Source of the DNA: Stygiobacter sp.
GTDB lineage: Bacteria > Pseudomonadota > Alphaproteobacteria > Rhodospirillales > Magnetospirillaceae
Reading direction: 5' to 3'
Length of the DNA: 64,000 bases
NCBI GenBank assembly: GCA_006218045.1
Contig: VBWB01000019.1
Location: forward strand, 91,799-155,798
Numbering within the stretch: position 1 is the stretch's first letter; each line of letters opens with the position of its first letter. This document shows positions 28,083-36,122 of this stretch, piece after piece. Below the pieces are notes generated by a model. That model did no database searches. It was given only the letters and a program-made list of their open reading frames with translations, and had not been told where the DNA came from. Both the position numbers and the translations under genes were made by a program.

Positions 28083-28610
28083 ATGGACATCTTCGGCATC
28101 GCCGGCTGGAGCGGCAGCGGCAAGACCACCTTGATCACGGCATTGCTGCCGGTGTTCACCGCCCGGGGCGTGGTGGTGGCAACCGTCAAGCACACCCACC
28201 ACCATCCCGGTTTCGGTGGACCCGAGGATCTGGCCCTGGGGGAAAGCGGCGCGGTGGAAAACGTGGTGGCTTCGCCCCGGCGGCTGATCGTCGTGCACGA
28301 ACATGGGCAGCACCCCCAACCGGCCTTGCCCGGCCTGCTGAAAACCATCGGGGTGGTGGATCTGATCCTGGTCGAGGGCTTCAAGTTCTCGCCCCATCCC
28401 CGCCTGGAAGTGTGGGATGAGGCATTGGCGGAGCCTCTGCTGGCCTTGGCCGATTCGACCATCAAGGCCGTGGTCGCCGACAGCATGGAGCCGTCGATGC
28501 GCCGAGAATTGGCCAAGGCGGGAAAGCCGTGCTTCCGGCGCCAGGACGTCGCCGATATTGCAGGCTTTATCCGTAGAAATTGTATGAATTTGTATCAGTT
28601 CATTTGCTGA
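28083..28610 (+). CDS. mobB: Molybdopterin-guanine dinucleotide biosynthesis protein B
   Basis: A 175-residue P-loop GTPase adaptor that assists MobA in making bis-MGD for molybdoenzymes. Visible features are FGIAGWSGSGKTTLITALLP (Walker A at about residues 10-17), VVATVKHTHHHPGF and ENVVASPRRLIVVHEHG. These are followed by the Walker B-like LILVEGFKFSPHPRLEVWD. The last dozen residues (RNCMNLYQFIC) are atypical and run into an AT-rich spacer. Relevant to the Tat-exported Mo enzyme MsrP, though not adjacent to it. Confidence 0.92.
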   Translation: MDIFGIAGWSGSGKTTLITALLPVFTARGVVVATVKHTHHHPGFGGPEDLALGESGAVENVVASPRRLIVVHEHGQHPQPALPGLLKTIGVVDLILVEGFKFSPHPRLEVWDEALAEPLLALADSTIKAVVADSMEPSMRRELAKAGKPCFRRQDVADIAGFIRRNCMNLYQFIC

Positions 28611-28835
28611 TTAGGCACGGTACATCCTGCAAGAGAACTATAGTGATACATCAATTTTCACTGTTCAAAACCACAAGACATATACTTTTGTTTGTGTGCC
28701 AATAAATGCCTTCTGCAAGTCTTTTTTATCATTAAGCGGAATTCTTGCAAGGGGGTGGAAAGGTGTCTTGCCGGTTGTAGCCCCCTATGACTAAGATGTG
28801 CCACGCAGCCAGACCAACAACAAGGTAGACCTGGG
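28611..28835. other. AT-rich spacer upstream of the response regulator
   Basis: About 225 bp, visibly more A+T-rich than its surroundings, with no open frame I would call. It must hold the promoter of the LuxR-type regulator. CTTGCAAG-like words occur at 28630 and 28745, but no complete -24/-12 or -35/-10 pair is convincing. Confidence 0.5.
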
Positions 28836-29462
28836 ATGAGAGTACTTCTTGCCGACGACCACGCCCTGTTTCGCGAGGGGGTCAGGCTGGTACTGGAAAA
28901 TCTGGTTGATGACCTCTTGGAAGTGGTCGAGGCCGGTGATTTCGTCCAGGCGGTCGCCGCCTTGCGCGCCGGCGGCGAATTCGATGTCGGTCTGGTCGAC
29001 CTGAACATGCCGGGCATGGACGGCTTCGACGGTATCGGGGCGGTTTGCCGTGCCGCTCCCAACATGCATCTGGTGGTGATCTCGGCGTCCGAATCACCCT
29101 CTGACGTGCGCCGGGCCCTGGATGCCGGGGCACAGGGGTATATCGCCAAGACCTCGTCCAGCTCATCCATGCTCGAGGCCATCCGTCAGGTGCTGTCGGG
29201 CGACACCTACCTCAGCCCCCGCCTGGAAGTGGCCTCGGCCAACGAGGATGCCGCCGGGCGCGATCAGGCCCGCAACGTGCTGACCCCGCGCCAGCGCGAT
29301 GTCCTGGCCATGCTGCGCCAGGGCAAGAGCAACAAGGAAATCGCCCGCGATCTCAACTTGGCGGAAATTACCGTCAAGTTGCATGTCACCGCCATTTTGC
29401 GGGCCCTGGGCGTGGAAAATCGGACCCAGGCGGCGATCCTGGCGGCCAAGATCGGCTATTGA
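28836..29462 (+). CDS. NarL/FixJ-type response regulator (REC + LuxR HTH)
   Basis: A 208-residue DNA-binding response regulator. The receiver domain (MRVLLADDHALFREGV; phospho-acceptor Asp in VGLVDLNMPGMDG; Thr/Ser in VVISASES; Lys in GYIAKTSS) is followed by a LuxR-type helix-turn-helix LTPRQRDVLAMLRQGKSNKEIARDLNLAEITVKLHVTAILRALGV. No sensor kinase lies next to it, so it is an orphan regulator here. Target genes unknown. Confidence 0.94.
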   Translation: MRVLLADDHALFREGVRLVLENLVDDLLEVVEAGDFVQAVAALRAGGEFDVGLVDLNMPGMDGFDGIGAVCRAAPNMHLVVISASESPSDVRRALDAGAQGYIAKTSSSSSMLEAIRQVLSGDTYLSPRLEVASANEDAAGRDQARNVLTPRQRDVLAMLRQGKSNKEIARDLNLAEITVKLHVTAILRALGVENRTQAAILAAKIGY

Positions 29463-29535
29463 TCCGGAACGGGCTTGCCAAGCGGCGCCGCTGGCGTTAG
29501 GCAGGATGATCTGGATAATTCAAAAGGGGATCGCC

Positions 29536-29832
29536 ATGAGGCATGTCGTTTTTGCCGCCGCCATTGCGCTTATGCTGGCCGGTTGCTCCACCTCACCGCG
29601 TCCCCTGGTTCCCGATACGGCGCAAGGTCCGACCAGCTATGTGTGCTATTCCAGCATGAGCTCGACACCGGAAGAAGTCCGCGCCATCGCCGAGAATCAG
29701 TGTCGCCGCAGCGGCCACGGCGTCGCCGGCCTGCTTGGGCAAAGCTGGACGCCCCTGCGTTGCGGCTTTCTCACCCCCAGCGTTGCCGCCTTCCAATGCG
29801 GCTCATCCTATTCCTATTACGGCGGCCGTTGA
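29536..29832 (+). CDS. Small lipoprotein
   Basis: A 98-residue protein with a lipoprotein signal MRHVVFAAAIALMLAGCSTSP (lipidated Cys at residue 17). The mature part is rich in cysteine, serine and tyrosine (YVCYSSMSS, ENQCRRSGHGVAGLLGQSWTPLRCGFLTPSVAAFQC). The ATG has AAGGGGA upstream. Family unknown; paired cysteines suggest a disulfide-stabilised periplasmic protein. A terminator follows about 40 bp after the stop. Confidence 0.72.
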   Translation: MRHVVFAAAIALMLAGCSTSPRPLVPDTAQGPTSYVCYSSMSSTPEEVRAIAENQCRRSGHGVAGLLGQSWTPLRCGFLTPSVAAFQCGSSYSYYGGR

Positions 29833-29870
29833 CCGATCCGCTTCATCGATTGCCCTACGCCAACGACAAA

Positions 29871-29906
29871 AACCGCCGCTCCCGGCAACGGAAGCGGCGG
29901 TCTTTC
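29871..29906. terminator. Rho-independent terminator
   Basis: ACCGCCGCT (29872-29880) pairs with AGCGGCGGT (29893-29901), with an A-run on the left and TCTTT on the right. It lies between the lipoprotein gene and the convergent DUF697-like gene. Confidence 0.85.
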
Positions 29907-29920
29907 GGCAAAAGCGGCGA

Positions 29921-30517
29921 TCAGTGCGCGGCGGCCACGTCGTCGGTGGCGGCGGCTTCCTTGCGTGCCTTGACCTTGGCGGCCAGGGCCTTGCCCTTCT
30001 CGAATTGCTGCTTGTAGTAAGCGCGCATGGCATCGGCGCTGAGATTGAAGATGTCGCCGCCGTTTTCGTAATGCTTGACGAAGACGCGACCGATGGCATA
30101 GGTGGCGGCACCGGCGATCACCGGCAGCGATACCATGCCCAGCATCCAGCCGACACCGGGGATCAGTTTGGTCAGGCTGACCGCCACGGCCATGCCGGCG
30201 CCATAGCCGACGACGCCGCCGGCCAGCGAGGCGATGACGCTGCGGCCCAGGCTTTCCGAGAACGGCTTGCCGTACAGTTCCGACAGCTTCTGGATCATGC
30301 GCAGTTCGATGGCCACCACGGCGGCGATGTCGAACAGGGGCACCGGCACGATGCTGGCGGCCACGGCGGCAAGGACGTAATCCTTGATCATGTTTTCCGC
30401 CACCAGATCACGCCCGACGGAATCCGGGGTCGGGACCACTGCCGCAGCGGCGGTCGAACTGTCCGCCGGGGCGGCGGTGGGGGCGGGAGTTTCGGAAGCA
30501 GCGGTTTGCGCGGCCAT
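29921..30517 (-). CDS. DUF697-like membrane protein
   Basis: A 198-residue protein. The Ala/Pro/Thr-rich low-complexity N-terminus (about 35 residues) is followed by a DUF697-like core: ENMIKDYVLAAVAASIVPVPLFDIAAVVAIELRMIQKLSELYGKPFSESLGRSVIASLAGGVVGYGAG. After that come LIPGVGWMLGMVSLPVIAGAATYAIGRVFVKHYENGG and a charged C-terminal helix. The family usually sits in the inner membrane, often next to GTPases, but none is adjacent here. The start at 30517 is chosen because of GGAGGAAC directly upstream. Function unknown. Confidence 0.82.
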   Translation of the reverse strand: MAAQTAASETPAPTAAPADSSTAAAAVVPTPDSVGRDLVAENMIKDYVLAAVAASIVPVPLFDIAAVVAIELRMIQKLSELYGKPFSESLGRSVIASLAGGVVGYGAGMAVAVSLTKLIPGVGWMLGMVSLPVIAGAATYAIGRVFVKHYENGGDIFNLSADAMRAYYKQQFEKGKALAAKVKARKEAAATDDVAAAH

Positions 30518-30662
30518 GATGTTCCTCCGGTTGCGCCCCGCGTCCGACATGAAGCGCGAGGGAAGAGACGTCGGTGTCGACGAGTCGGGCTGAATCCCGC
30601 AGGTACCCTACTATTTGAGGCCATGGAATAAAAGTGCCGTTTTATACCACAGAGATATTTCC

Positions 30663-30684
30663 GCCCGCGCCTGCTCGCGCGGGC
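30663..30684 (+). repeat. GC-rich hairpin in the leader of the acyltransferase operon
   Basis: GCCCGCGC-CTGCTC-GCGCGGGC, a perfect 8-bp stem with a 6-nt loop, about 50 bp before the acyltransferase start. There is no U-tract behind it. It may be a 5'-leader structure or an operator. Confidence 0.5.
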
Positions 30685-30733
30685 ATTGCCAGATGTATGG
30701 GCGCGAGGTAGCGTCCCCCATATTTTCGCAGAC

Positions 30734-31726
30734 ATGGACAGGCCCGTGCCGCCGCTTCCCGTGATTTTCTGTTTTGCCGGCCAGGGCTCGCAATATTTCG
30801 GCATGGCCGGTCAGTTGCTGGCCGAAAATGCCGTCTTCCGCCACTGGATGCAGGCGGGCGATGCCATCGTCGCCGCCCGCCACGGCTTTTCCGTCCTGGC
30901 CGAAATCCAAGGCGGCGGCAAGCGCGCCTCGCAGCCCTTCGACCGGCTGGAAGCCAGCCATCCGGCCATTTTCCTGGTGCAATACGCCTTGGCCAAGGTG
31001 TTGCAGGATCACGGCCTGCGCCCCCATATGCTGTTGGGGGTGTCGTTGGGCGAGATCGTCGCCCAGGCCATCGCCGGCATGATCAGCTTCGAGACGGCGC
31101 TGACCCTGGTGGCCGACCAGCCGGCACTGTTCCGCCGCACCTGCCCGCCCGGCGGCATGGTGGCGGTGCTGGCCCCGGCTTCCCTGCACGCCGAAAACCC
31201 CGTGCTGGCGGCACGTAGCGAGGTGGCCGGCATCACCTCGCCCAACCATTTCATCCTGTCGGCCCGGGCCGAAGACCTGGACCGGATCGAGGCCGAATTA
31301 CGCCGGTGCGAGGTGGTGTTCCAACGTCTGCCGGTGCCTTTCGCCTTTCATTCCCGCTTCATCGATGCCGCCCAAGCCGAATGCCTGGCCGCCACCGCCC
31401 CGCTGCGGCGCGAAAGCCCGTTCTGGCCGGTATGGTCGTGCTGTACCGCCGGGCCGACCGGGACGGCCATGCCCGATCTGATCTGGCGCATCGTTCGCCA
31501 CCCCATGCGGGTGGCGCGCAGCGTGGAGATTCTCGAGCAACAAGGGGCCGTCTATGTGGACCTCAGCCCCTCGGGCACCTTGGTCACCGTTTTGCGGCAA
31601 TGCCTGCAACCGGGGTCGCCATCCAAGCTCTTGAGCGTCTTGTCGCCGTTCGGCGGCGATGACCAGCGGTTGACCAAGACGGTGGAGACATTGCGCCGTC
31701 TGGCCGAGGCCGATGCTTTGCGCTAG
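30734..31726 (+). CDS. Stand-alone malonyl/acyl transferase (trans-AT type)
   Basis: A 330-residue acyltransferase of the FabD/polyketide AT fold: VIFCFAGQGSQYFGMAGQLLAE at the N-terminus and the nucleophile elbow LLGVSLGEIVAQ (Ser104; GVSLG where most ATs have GHSxG). Then come SPNHFILSARAEDLDRIEAEL and the conserved FAFHSRFIDAA. It would load malonyl, or proof-read acyl groups, on free-standing ACPs. It is not the housekeeping fabD by context. It is first in a tight plus-strand operon with a binding protein, a symporter, an ACP and AsnB. Discrete ATs of this kind serve trans-AT polyketide pathways. The ATG at 30734 is preferred over 30686. Confidence 0.85.
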   Translation: MDRPVPPLPVIFCFAGQGSQYFGMAGQLLAENAVFRHWMQAGDAIVAARHGFSVLAEIQGGGKRASQPFDRLEASHPAIFLVQYALAKVLQDHGLRPHMLLGVSLGEIVAQAIAGMISFETALTLVADQPALFRRTCPPGGMVAVLAPASLHAENPVLAARSEVAGITSPNHFILSARAEDLDRIEAELRRCEVVFQRLPVPFAFHSRFIDAAQAECLAATAPLRRESPFWPVWSCCTAGPTGTAMPDLIWRIVRHPMRVARSVEILEQQGAVYVDLSPSGTLVTVLRQCLQPGSPSKLLSVLSPFGGDDQRLTKTVETLRRLAEADALR

Positions 31727-31754
31727 TCTGATGGCCTATCGGAGTGGGGGAACG

Positions 31755-32624
31755 ATGTTGCTTTGGACCTGGACCGGGATCCGCCACACCATTGCCGTCC
31801 TCGGCCTGTTGGTGCTGCCGCCCACCGCTGCCTGTGCCGCCGACCCCGCCACCGCCCCCGACATCGCCCGCATCATCGCCCGTGGCACCTTGGTGGTGGC
31901 CGCCTATAAATCCGACATGCCGCCGTTTTTCTATGTGGACGCGGCGGGCAAGCCGGGCGGCATCGACGTCGAACTGGCCACCGACATCGCCCAGCGCCTG
32001 GGCGTCAAGCTCAACTATGCCCGCATGGCCGATAATTTCGACGATCTGCCGCATCTGGTGGCCAGCCGCAAGGCCGATGTCGCCATCAGCTATCTCAGCC
32101 GCACCTTGCGCCGGGCCGCGCTGGTCCGCTTCACCCAGCCTTACGCCCGGCTGCGCCAGACCCTGATGGTCAACCGCACCAAGACCGCGCCCTTGTTCCG
32201 TGGCGGCGAGCGGGTGGAAATGCTGAACGATGCCAGCGTCCAGATCGGCGTCGAGGACGGCAGTTCCTATGTGGATTTCGCCGCCGAGCGCCTGCCCCGC
32301 GCCCAGGTCAAGCCCTATCCCAGCAACGAGGACGCCATCGCCGCCCTGCTGGCCGGTCAACTGCATGCGGTCATGGTGGATGAGGGCTTTTCCTATTCGC
32401 TCACCCGGGTCCAGGCCGGGGTGCCGCGCTATCGCGTCCGCGACGACTGGGCGCTTTACGTCAAGATCGTGCCCTTGACCGGCGCCCGCGACCCCATCGC
32501 CATGGCGGTGCACCGCGACGATCCCAACTGGCTGGCCTGGCTGGATACCTATATCGCCGACCGCCAGGAAGACGGCAGCCTGGACCGCCTGCTCGACCGC
32601 CATCTGGGGGGGCCGCGCAAGTGA
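31755..32624 (+). CDS. Periplasmic solute-binding protein (SBP_bac_3) inside the polyketide operon
   Basis: A 289-residue exported binding protein. The signal peptide is followed by ARGTLVVAAYKSDMPPFFYVDAAGKPGGIDVELATDIAQRLGVKLNYARM, the classic polar-amino-acid family opening, then ADVAISYLSRTLRRAALVRFTQPY and SVQIGVEDGSSYVDFAAERL. The start at 31755 has a G-rich ribosome-binding site. It overlaps the next gene, an SDF symporter, by GTGA. No ABC components are present, so it may work in an unusual way with the symporter or as a sensor. Ligand unknown; acidic amino acids or dicarboxylates are plausible. Confidence 0.88.
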   Translation: MLLWTWTGIRHTIAVLGLLVLPPTAACAADPATAPDIARIIARGTLVVAAYKSDMPPFFYVDAAGKPGGIDVELATDIAQRLGVKLNYARMADNFDDLPHLVASRKADVAISYLSRTLRRAALVRFTQPYARLRQTLMVNRTKTAPLFRGGERVEMLNDASVQIGVEDGSSYVDFAAERLPRAQVKPYPSNEDAIAALLAGQLHAVMVDEGFSYSLTRVQAGVPRYRVRDDWALYVKIVPLTGARDPIAMAVHRDDPNWLAWLDTYIADRQEDGSLDRLLDRHLGGPRK

Positions 32625-33865
32625 GCCGGCTGAGCGCGCACCTGTCCAGCCCGTGGGCGGTGGTGGCCGGCCTGGTGGCCGGCGGCATGCTGGGGGCGAC
32701 ACTGCCCGAGGCCGGCACGGCATTGGAGCCGGTCGGCCAGCTTTACCTGCAACTCATGCAGATGTGCGTGCTGCCCATCATCATCAGCGCCGTCACCGCC
32801 AGCATCGCCCGGCTGATCCTGGGCGACAGCGGCGCGGCGCTGCCGCGTCTGGCCCTGGTCTTCCTGGCCGGACTGGCCGCCGCCGCCGCCATCGCCCTGG
32901 CCGCCGGGCTGGTGTTTCAGCCGGGGATCGGGCTGGGCCAGGACCAACGCGTCTTTCTCGCCAACGAGATATTGCAGCAAGACGCCGCCGCCAGCGGCCA
33001 GCCGGCGCCCAGCCTGTGGCTGCTGGCGCAGATGGTGATCCCGGCCAACGTCATCCGCGCCGCCGCCGAAGGCCACATGCTGGCGCTGTTGCTGTTTTCG
33101 CTGTTGCTGGGCATGGGCCTGGGCAAGCTGGGGGGCGAACAAAGCCTGTTCGCCGTCGGTGTGCTCGATGCCTTCTACAACGCCCTGGTCAAGGTGATGG
33201 GCTGGATCCTGCTGGGCCTGCCCTTCGGTCTGTTCGCGCTGATGGCCGCCCACACCGCCCAGGGCGGCATCCACATGTTCCTGATGCTGGGCAAGCTGGT
33301 CGCCACCTTGTACGGCGTCGCCGTGCTGGTGATCGCGGCGTTGACCCTTTTGATCGCCCGGCGCACCGGGCTTGGGCCGTTGGCCGTCCTCTCGCTGGTG
33401 CGTCAGCCGCTGTTCACCGCCTTCGGCACCGGCTCCAGCATCGCCACCTTGCCGGCGGCGCTCAGGGTGGCGGAAACCGGCCTGGGCCTCAGCCGCCAGA
33501 CCACCCAGATGGTGCTGCCCCTGGGGGTCAGCCTGTATCCCCTGGGCAACGTCGTCCATGTGGTGATCAGCAGCCTGTTCGTGCTGCAACTCTACGGCCT
33601 GCCCATCGGCTTGCAGGCCGGGCTGGTGGTGACCATCGGCGGCATCCTGGTCGCCTGCGCCATGTCGGGGGCGCCGGGCGTGGCCTCGATGGCCTTGCTG
33701 GGCATGCTGCTGGCCCCCTTCGGCGTGCCGGTGGAGGTGGCCATCGTCCTTCTGGTGGCACTCGATCCTGTACTGGACCCGGTGCTGACCGTGGTCAACG
33801 TCTACGGCAACATGGGGGCTGCCGCGCTGATGGAGCCCCAGCAAAAGGAAGCGCCTCATGGATAA
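32621..33865 (+). CDS. Dicarboxylate/amino acid:cation symporter (SDF family)
   Basis: A 414-residue GltP/DctA-like secondary transporter with about eight helices and re-entrant loops: LQLMQMCVLPIIISAVTASIARL, NVIRAAAEGHMLALLLFSLLLGMGLG, FTAFGTGSSIATLPAALRVAE (HP1 serine-rich tip) and LVALDPVLDPVLTVVNVYGNMGAAALM (conserved D...N.xG region). GTG start overlapping the binding-protein stop. It would import acidic amino acids or C4-dicarboxylates with Na+ or H+. The typical SSS tip reads GSS here. Its place between AT and ACP genes suggests precursor uptake or product transport. Confidence 0.92.
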   Translation: MSRLSAHLSSPWAVVAGLVAGGMLGATLPEAGTALEPVGQLYLQLMQMCVLPIIISAVTASIARLILGDSGAALPRLALVFLAGLAAAAAIALAAGLVFQPGIGLGQDQRVFLANEILQQDAAASGQPAPSLWLLAQMVIPANVIRAAAEGHMLALLLFSLLLGMGLGKLGGEQSLFAVGVLDAFYNALVKVMGWILLGLPFGLFALMAAHTAQGGIHMFLMLGKLVATLYGVAVLVIAALTLLIARRTGLGPLAVLSLVRQPLFTAFGTGSSIATLPAALRVAETGLGLSRQTTQMVLPLGVSLYPLGNVVHVVISSLFVLQLYGLPIGLQAGLVVTIGGILVACAMSGAPGVASMALLGMLLAPFGVPVEVAIVLLVALDPVLDPVLTVVNVYGNMGAAALMEPQQKEAPHG

Positions 33866-34103
33866 GATCCGCGCCTTCATCGAGGAACAGTTCCTGGTGG
33901 AATTCGACGACGACGACTTCCCCGAGGACAGCAACCTGTTCAAGGAAGGGGTGATGGATTCCTTCGGCTATGTGCAATTGTGCCGCTTTCTCGAACGCGA
34001 ATTCGCCATCACCTTCACCGAGGCCGAGATGACCGGCAACGTCCTGGTCAGCCTGACCCAGATCCGCGACACGGTGGCGGCCAAGCTCAAGCGGAACGGC
34101 TAG
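33858..34103 (+). CDS. Acyl carrier protein
   Basis: An 81-residue acidic ACP (MDKIRAFIEEQFLVEFDDDDFPEDSNLF) with the phosphopantetheine site at Ser35 in GVMDSFGYVQL, where DSF replaces the usual DSL. It overlaps the symporter gene by 8 bp and ends 3 bp before AsnB. An ACP directly before an AsnB amidotransferase matches the starter-unit module of glutarimide polyketides, where malonyl-ACP is converted to malonamyl-ACP. Confidence 0.9.
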   Translation: MDKIRAFIEEQFLVEFDDDDFPEDSNLFKEGVMDSFGYVQLCRFLEREFAITFTEAEMTGNVLVSLTQIRDTVAAKLKRNG

Positions 34104-34106
34104 GCC

Positions 34107-36080
34107 ATGTGCGGCATCGCCGGCCTGATCCACACCGACGTGGCGTCGCAGGATTTGCCCGACATCATCGCCGGCATGCTCGACCGCATCAGCCATCGCG
34201 GTCCCGACGGCCTGGGCACGGTGATCGGCGACGATTGGGCGCTGGGGACGGCGCGGCTGGCCATCATCGACCCCAAGGACGGCATCCAGCCCATGACCGA
34301 TGCCGGCGGGCGGTTCTGGCTGGCCTATAACGGCGAAATCTACAATTACCGCGAATTGCGCTCTGAGTTGGAGGCGCACGGCGTCGTCTTCCACACCCAA
34401 TGCGACACCGAGGTGTTGCTGGCCGCCTGGCTGCACTGGGGGGCGGAGTGCCTGCCCCGCCTGAACGGCGGCTTCGCCTTCGCCCTTTACGACCGCCGCG
34501 ACCGCAGGCTGGTGCTGGCCCGCGACCGTTTCGGCAAGCGGCCCCTGTTCCATGCCCGCCACGGCAGCACCTTGCTGTTCGCCTCGGAGATGAAGGCGTT
34601 TCTGGCGGTGCCCGGCTTCGTCTTCGCCCAAGACCCCGGACAATTGGCCTCGATCCTGGGGGTGTGGACGCCGCTGCCCGCCCAAAGCGGCTTCACCGGC
34701 ATTTCCGCCCTGCCCATGGGCGAATGGATGAGCGTCGACGCGGGCGGGCGGATGGAGCGCCACGCCTATGCGCCGTTACGCTTCGCCGACGGCCCGGCAC
34801 CGGCCAGCGAGGCCGAGGCCATGGCGCTGATCCGGCAAAGGCTGGAACACTCCGTGCGCCTGCGCCTGCGCAGCGACGTCGAGGTCGGGGTTTATCTCAG
34901 TGGCGGCATCGATTCGGCCATCGTCGCCCGCCTGACCACCGATATTTCCGGTCGTCCGCCGGCCACCTTCTCCGTCACCTTCGACGATGCCAGCCTGGAT
35001 GAATCGACCGAACAACAGGCGGTGGCATCGGCGCTCGGCACCCGCCACCATGCGCTCCGCATTACCGGCGCCCATATCGCCGAAGCCTGTCCGCAAGCGG
35101 TCTATCACGCCGAGATGCCGGCGTTTCGCAGCGCCTTCATCCCCATGTTCCTGCTGTCGCGCCTGACCCGCGACAACGGCATCAAGGTGATCCTGAGCGG
35201 TGAAGGCGCCGACGAGGCCTTTCTGGGCTATGACCTGTTCAAGGAAACCCTGCTGCGCGGCGCCTGGGACGGCATGGACGAGGACACCCGCCGCCAGCGC
35301 ATCGCCCGGCTTTATCCGCATCTCGGCCATTACGGCCCGCAGGAGGTGGCGGCGCTGACCGGGCTTTATCAGCAATTCTCCACCGAGCGGATGCCGGGTC
35401 TGTTCTCGCACGAATTGCGCTTCCAGAACGGTCGGTTCTCCGCCCGCCTGCTGAAGGATAAGGCCGATCCCTTCGCCGCCATCGCTGCCCTGGTCGCCGA
35501 CAATGACGGACTGAAGGGTCTAAGCCCGGTCGAGCGGGCGCAATGGCTGGAATACAAGACGCTGCTGCCCGGCTATCTGCTGTCGACCCAGGGCGACCGC
35601 CCGGCCCTGGCCCATGGGGTGGAGAACCGCTGCCCGTTCCTGGACCAGGGCGTGATCGACGCTGCCTCCCGCATCAATCTGCATTTTGACGATGGCTATG
35701 ATGAAAAGCGGCTATTGCGTCGGGCCTTTGCCGACGATCTGCCGGCATCGGTGGTGAACAAGCGCAAATTCCCCTATCGTGCCCCCGATGCCGATGCCTT
35801 CGCCGCCGCCCGCCCGGATTATCTGGAGCTGGTGCAATCGGAAACCGAACTGGCCAAGCTGCCCTTCGTCGATACGGCTTTCGCCCGCCGCCTCAGCACC
35901 AAGGTGTTGAAATCCCCGGCGGGCGAGATCAGCACCAAGGAAAACCAGACCTTCCTGTTCCTGCTGTCCATCACCCTGCTGCACCGCTTTTTCGTCAGCC
36001 GCGACGGCGTGCCGGGCCATTCCAACAGCCGCCCCCGTCCACCGGTGATGCGGGCGGTGGATTTGCGCGGCCAGCCCTAA
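34107..36080 (+). CDS. AsnB-type glutamine amidotransferase
   Basis: A 657-residue asparagine-synthase homologue. The N-terminal class II glutaminase domain is complete (Cys2 in MCGIAGL, RLAIID, NGEIYNY, D in FAFALYDRR). The C-terminal ATP-pyrophosphatase domain has LSGGIDSAI and LSGEGADEAFLGYD. In this context it more likely amidates an ACP-bound carboxyl (malonyl or glutaryl) than free aspartate. Glutarimide polyketide clusters use just such an AsnB with a discrete ACP. A housekeeping asnB cannot be excluded by sequence alone. The stop lies in a 17-bp tandem repeat shared with the convergent gene end. Confidence 0.9.
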   Translation: MCGIAGLIHTDVASQDLPDIIAGMLDRISHRGPDGLGTVIGDDWALGTARLAIIDPKDGIQPMTDAGGRFWLAYNGEIYNYRELRSELEAHGVVFHTQCDTEVLLAAWLHWGAECLPRLNGGFAFALYDRRDRRLVLARDRFGKRPLFHARHGSTLLFASEMKAFLAVPGFVFAQDPGQLASILGVWTPLPAQSGFTGISALPMGEWMSVDAGGRMERHAYAPLRFADGPAPASEAEAMALIRQRLEHSVRLRLRSDVEVGVYLSGGIDSAIVARLTTDISGRPPATFSVTFDDASLDESTEQQAVASALGTRHHALRITGAHIAEACPQAVYHAEMPAFRSAFIPMFLLSRLTRDNGIKVILSGEGADEAFLGYDLFKETLLRGAWDGMDEDTRRQRIARLYPHLGHYGPQEVAALTGLYQQFSTERMPGLFSHELRFQNGRFSARLLKDKADPFAAIAALVADNDGLKGLSPVERAQWLEYKTLLPGYLLSTQGDRPALAHGVENRCPFLDQGVIDAASRINLHFDDGYDEKRLLRRAFADDLPASVVNKRKFPYRAPDADAFAAARPDYLELVQSETELAKLPFVDTAFARRLSTKVLKSPAGEISTKENQTFLFLLSITLLHRFFVSRDGVPGHSNSRPRPPVMRAVDLRGQP

Positions 36081-36122
36081 TTTTCCCCCAGTCCTAATTT
36101 TCCCCCAGTCCTAATTTTCCCA
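36074..36122. repeat. 17-bp tandem repeat spanning the two convergent gene ends
   Basis: CCTAATTTTCCCCCAGT occurs twice in full and a third time in part (CCTAATTTTCCC). It covers the asnB-like stop and the last codons of the ECH1 gene on the other strand. Each copy contains a TAA/TTA and repeats the coding end -Glu-Asn-stop of ECH1. This looks like slippage or a rearrangement joint. Confidence 0.9.

Noticed and set aside
28619..28640. GGCAC...TGCA resembling a sigma-54 promoter
   Set aside because: The GG and GC doublets are 15 bp apart at first-base distance instead of the required 12, so it is not a -24/-12 element.
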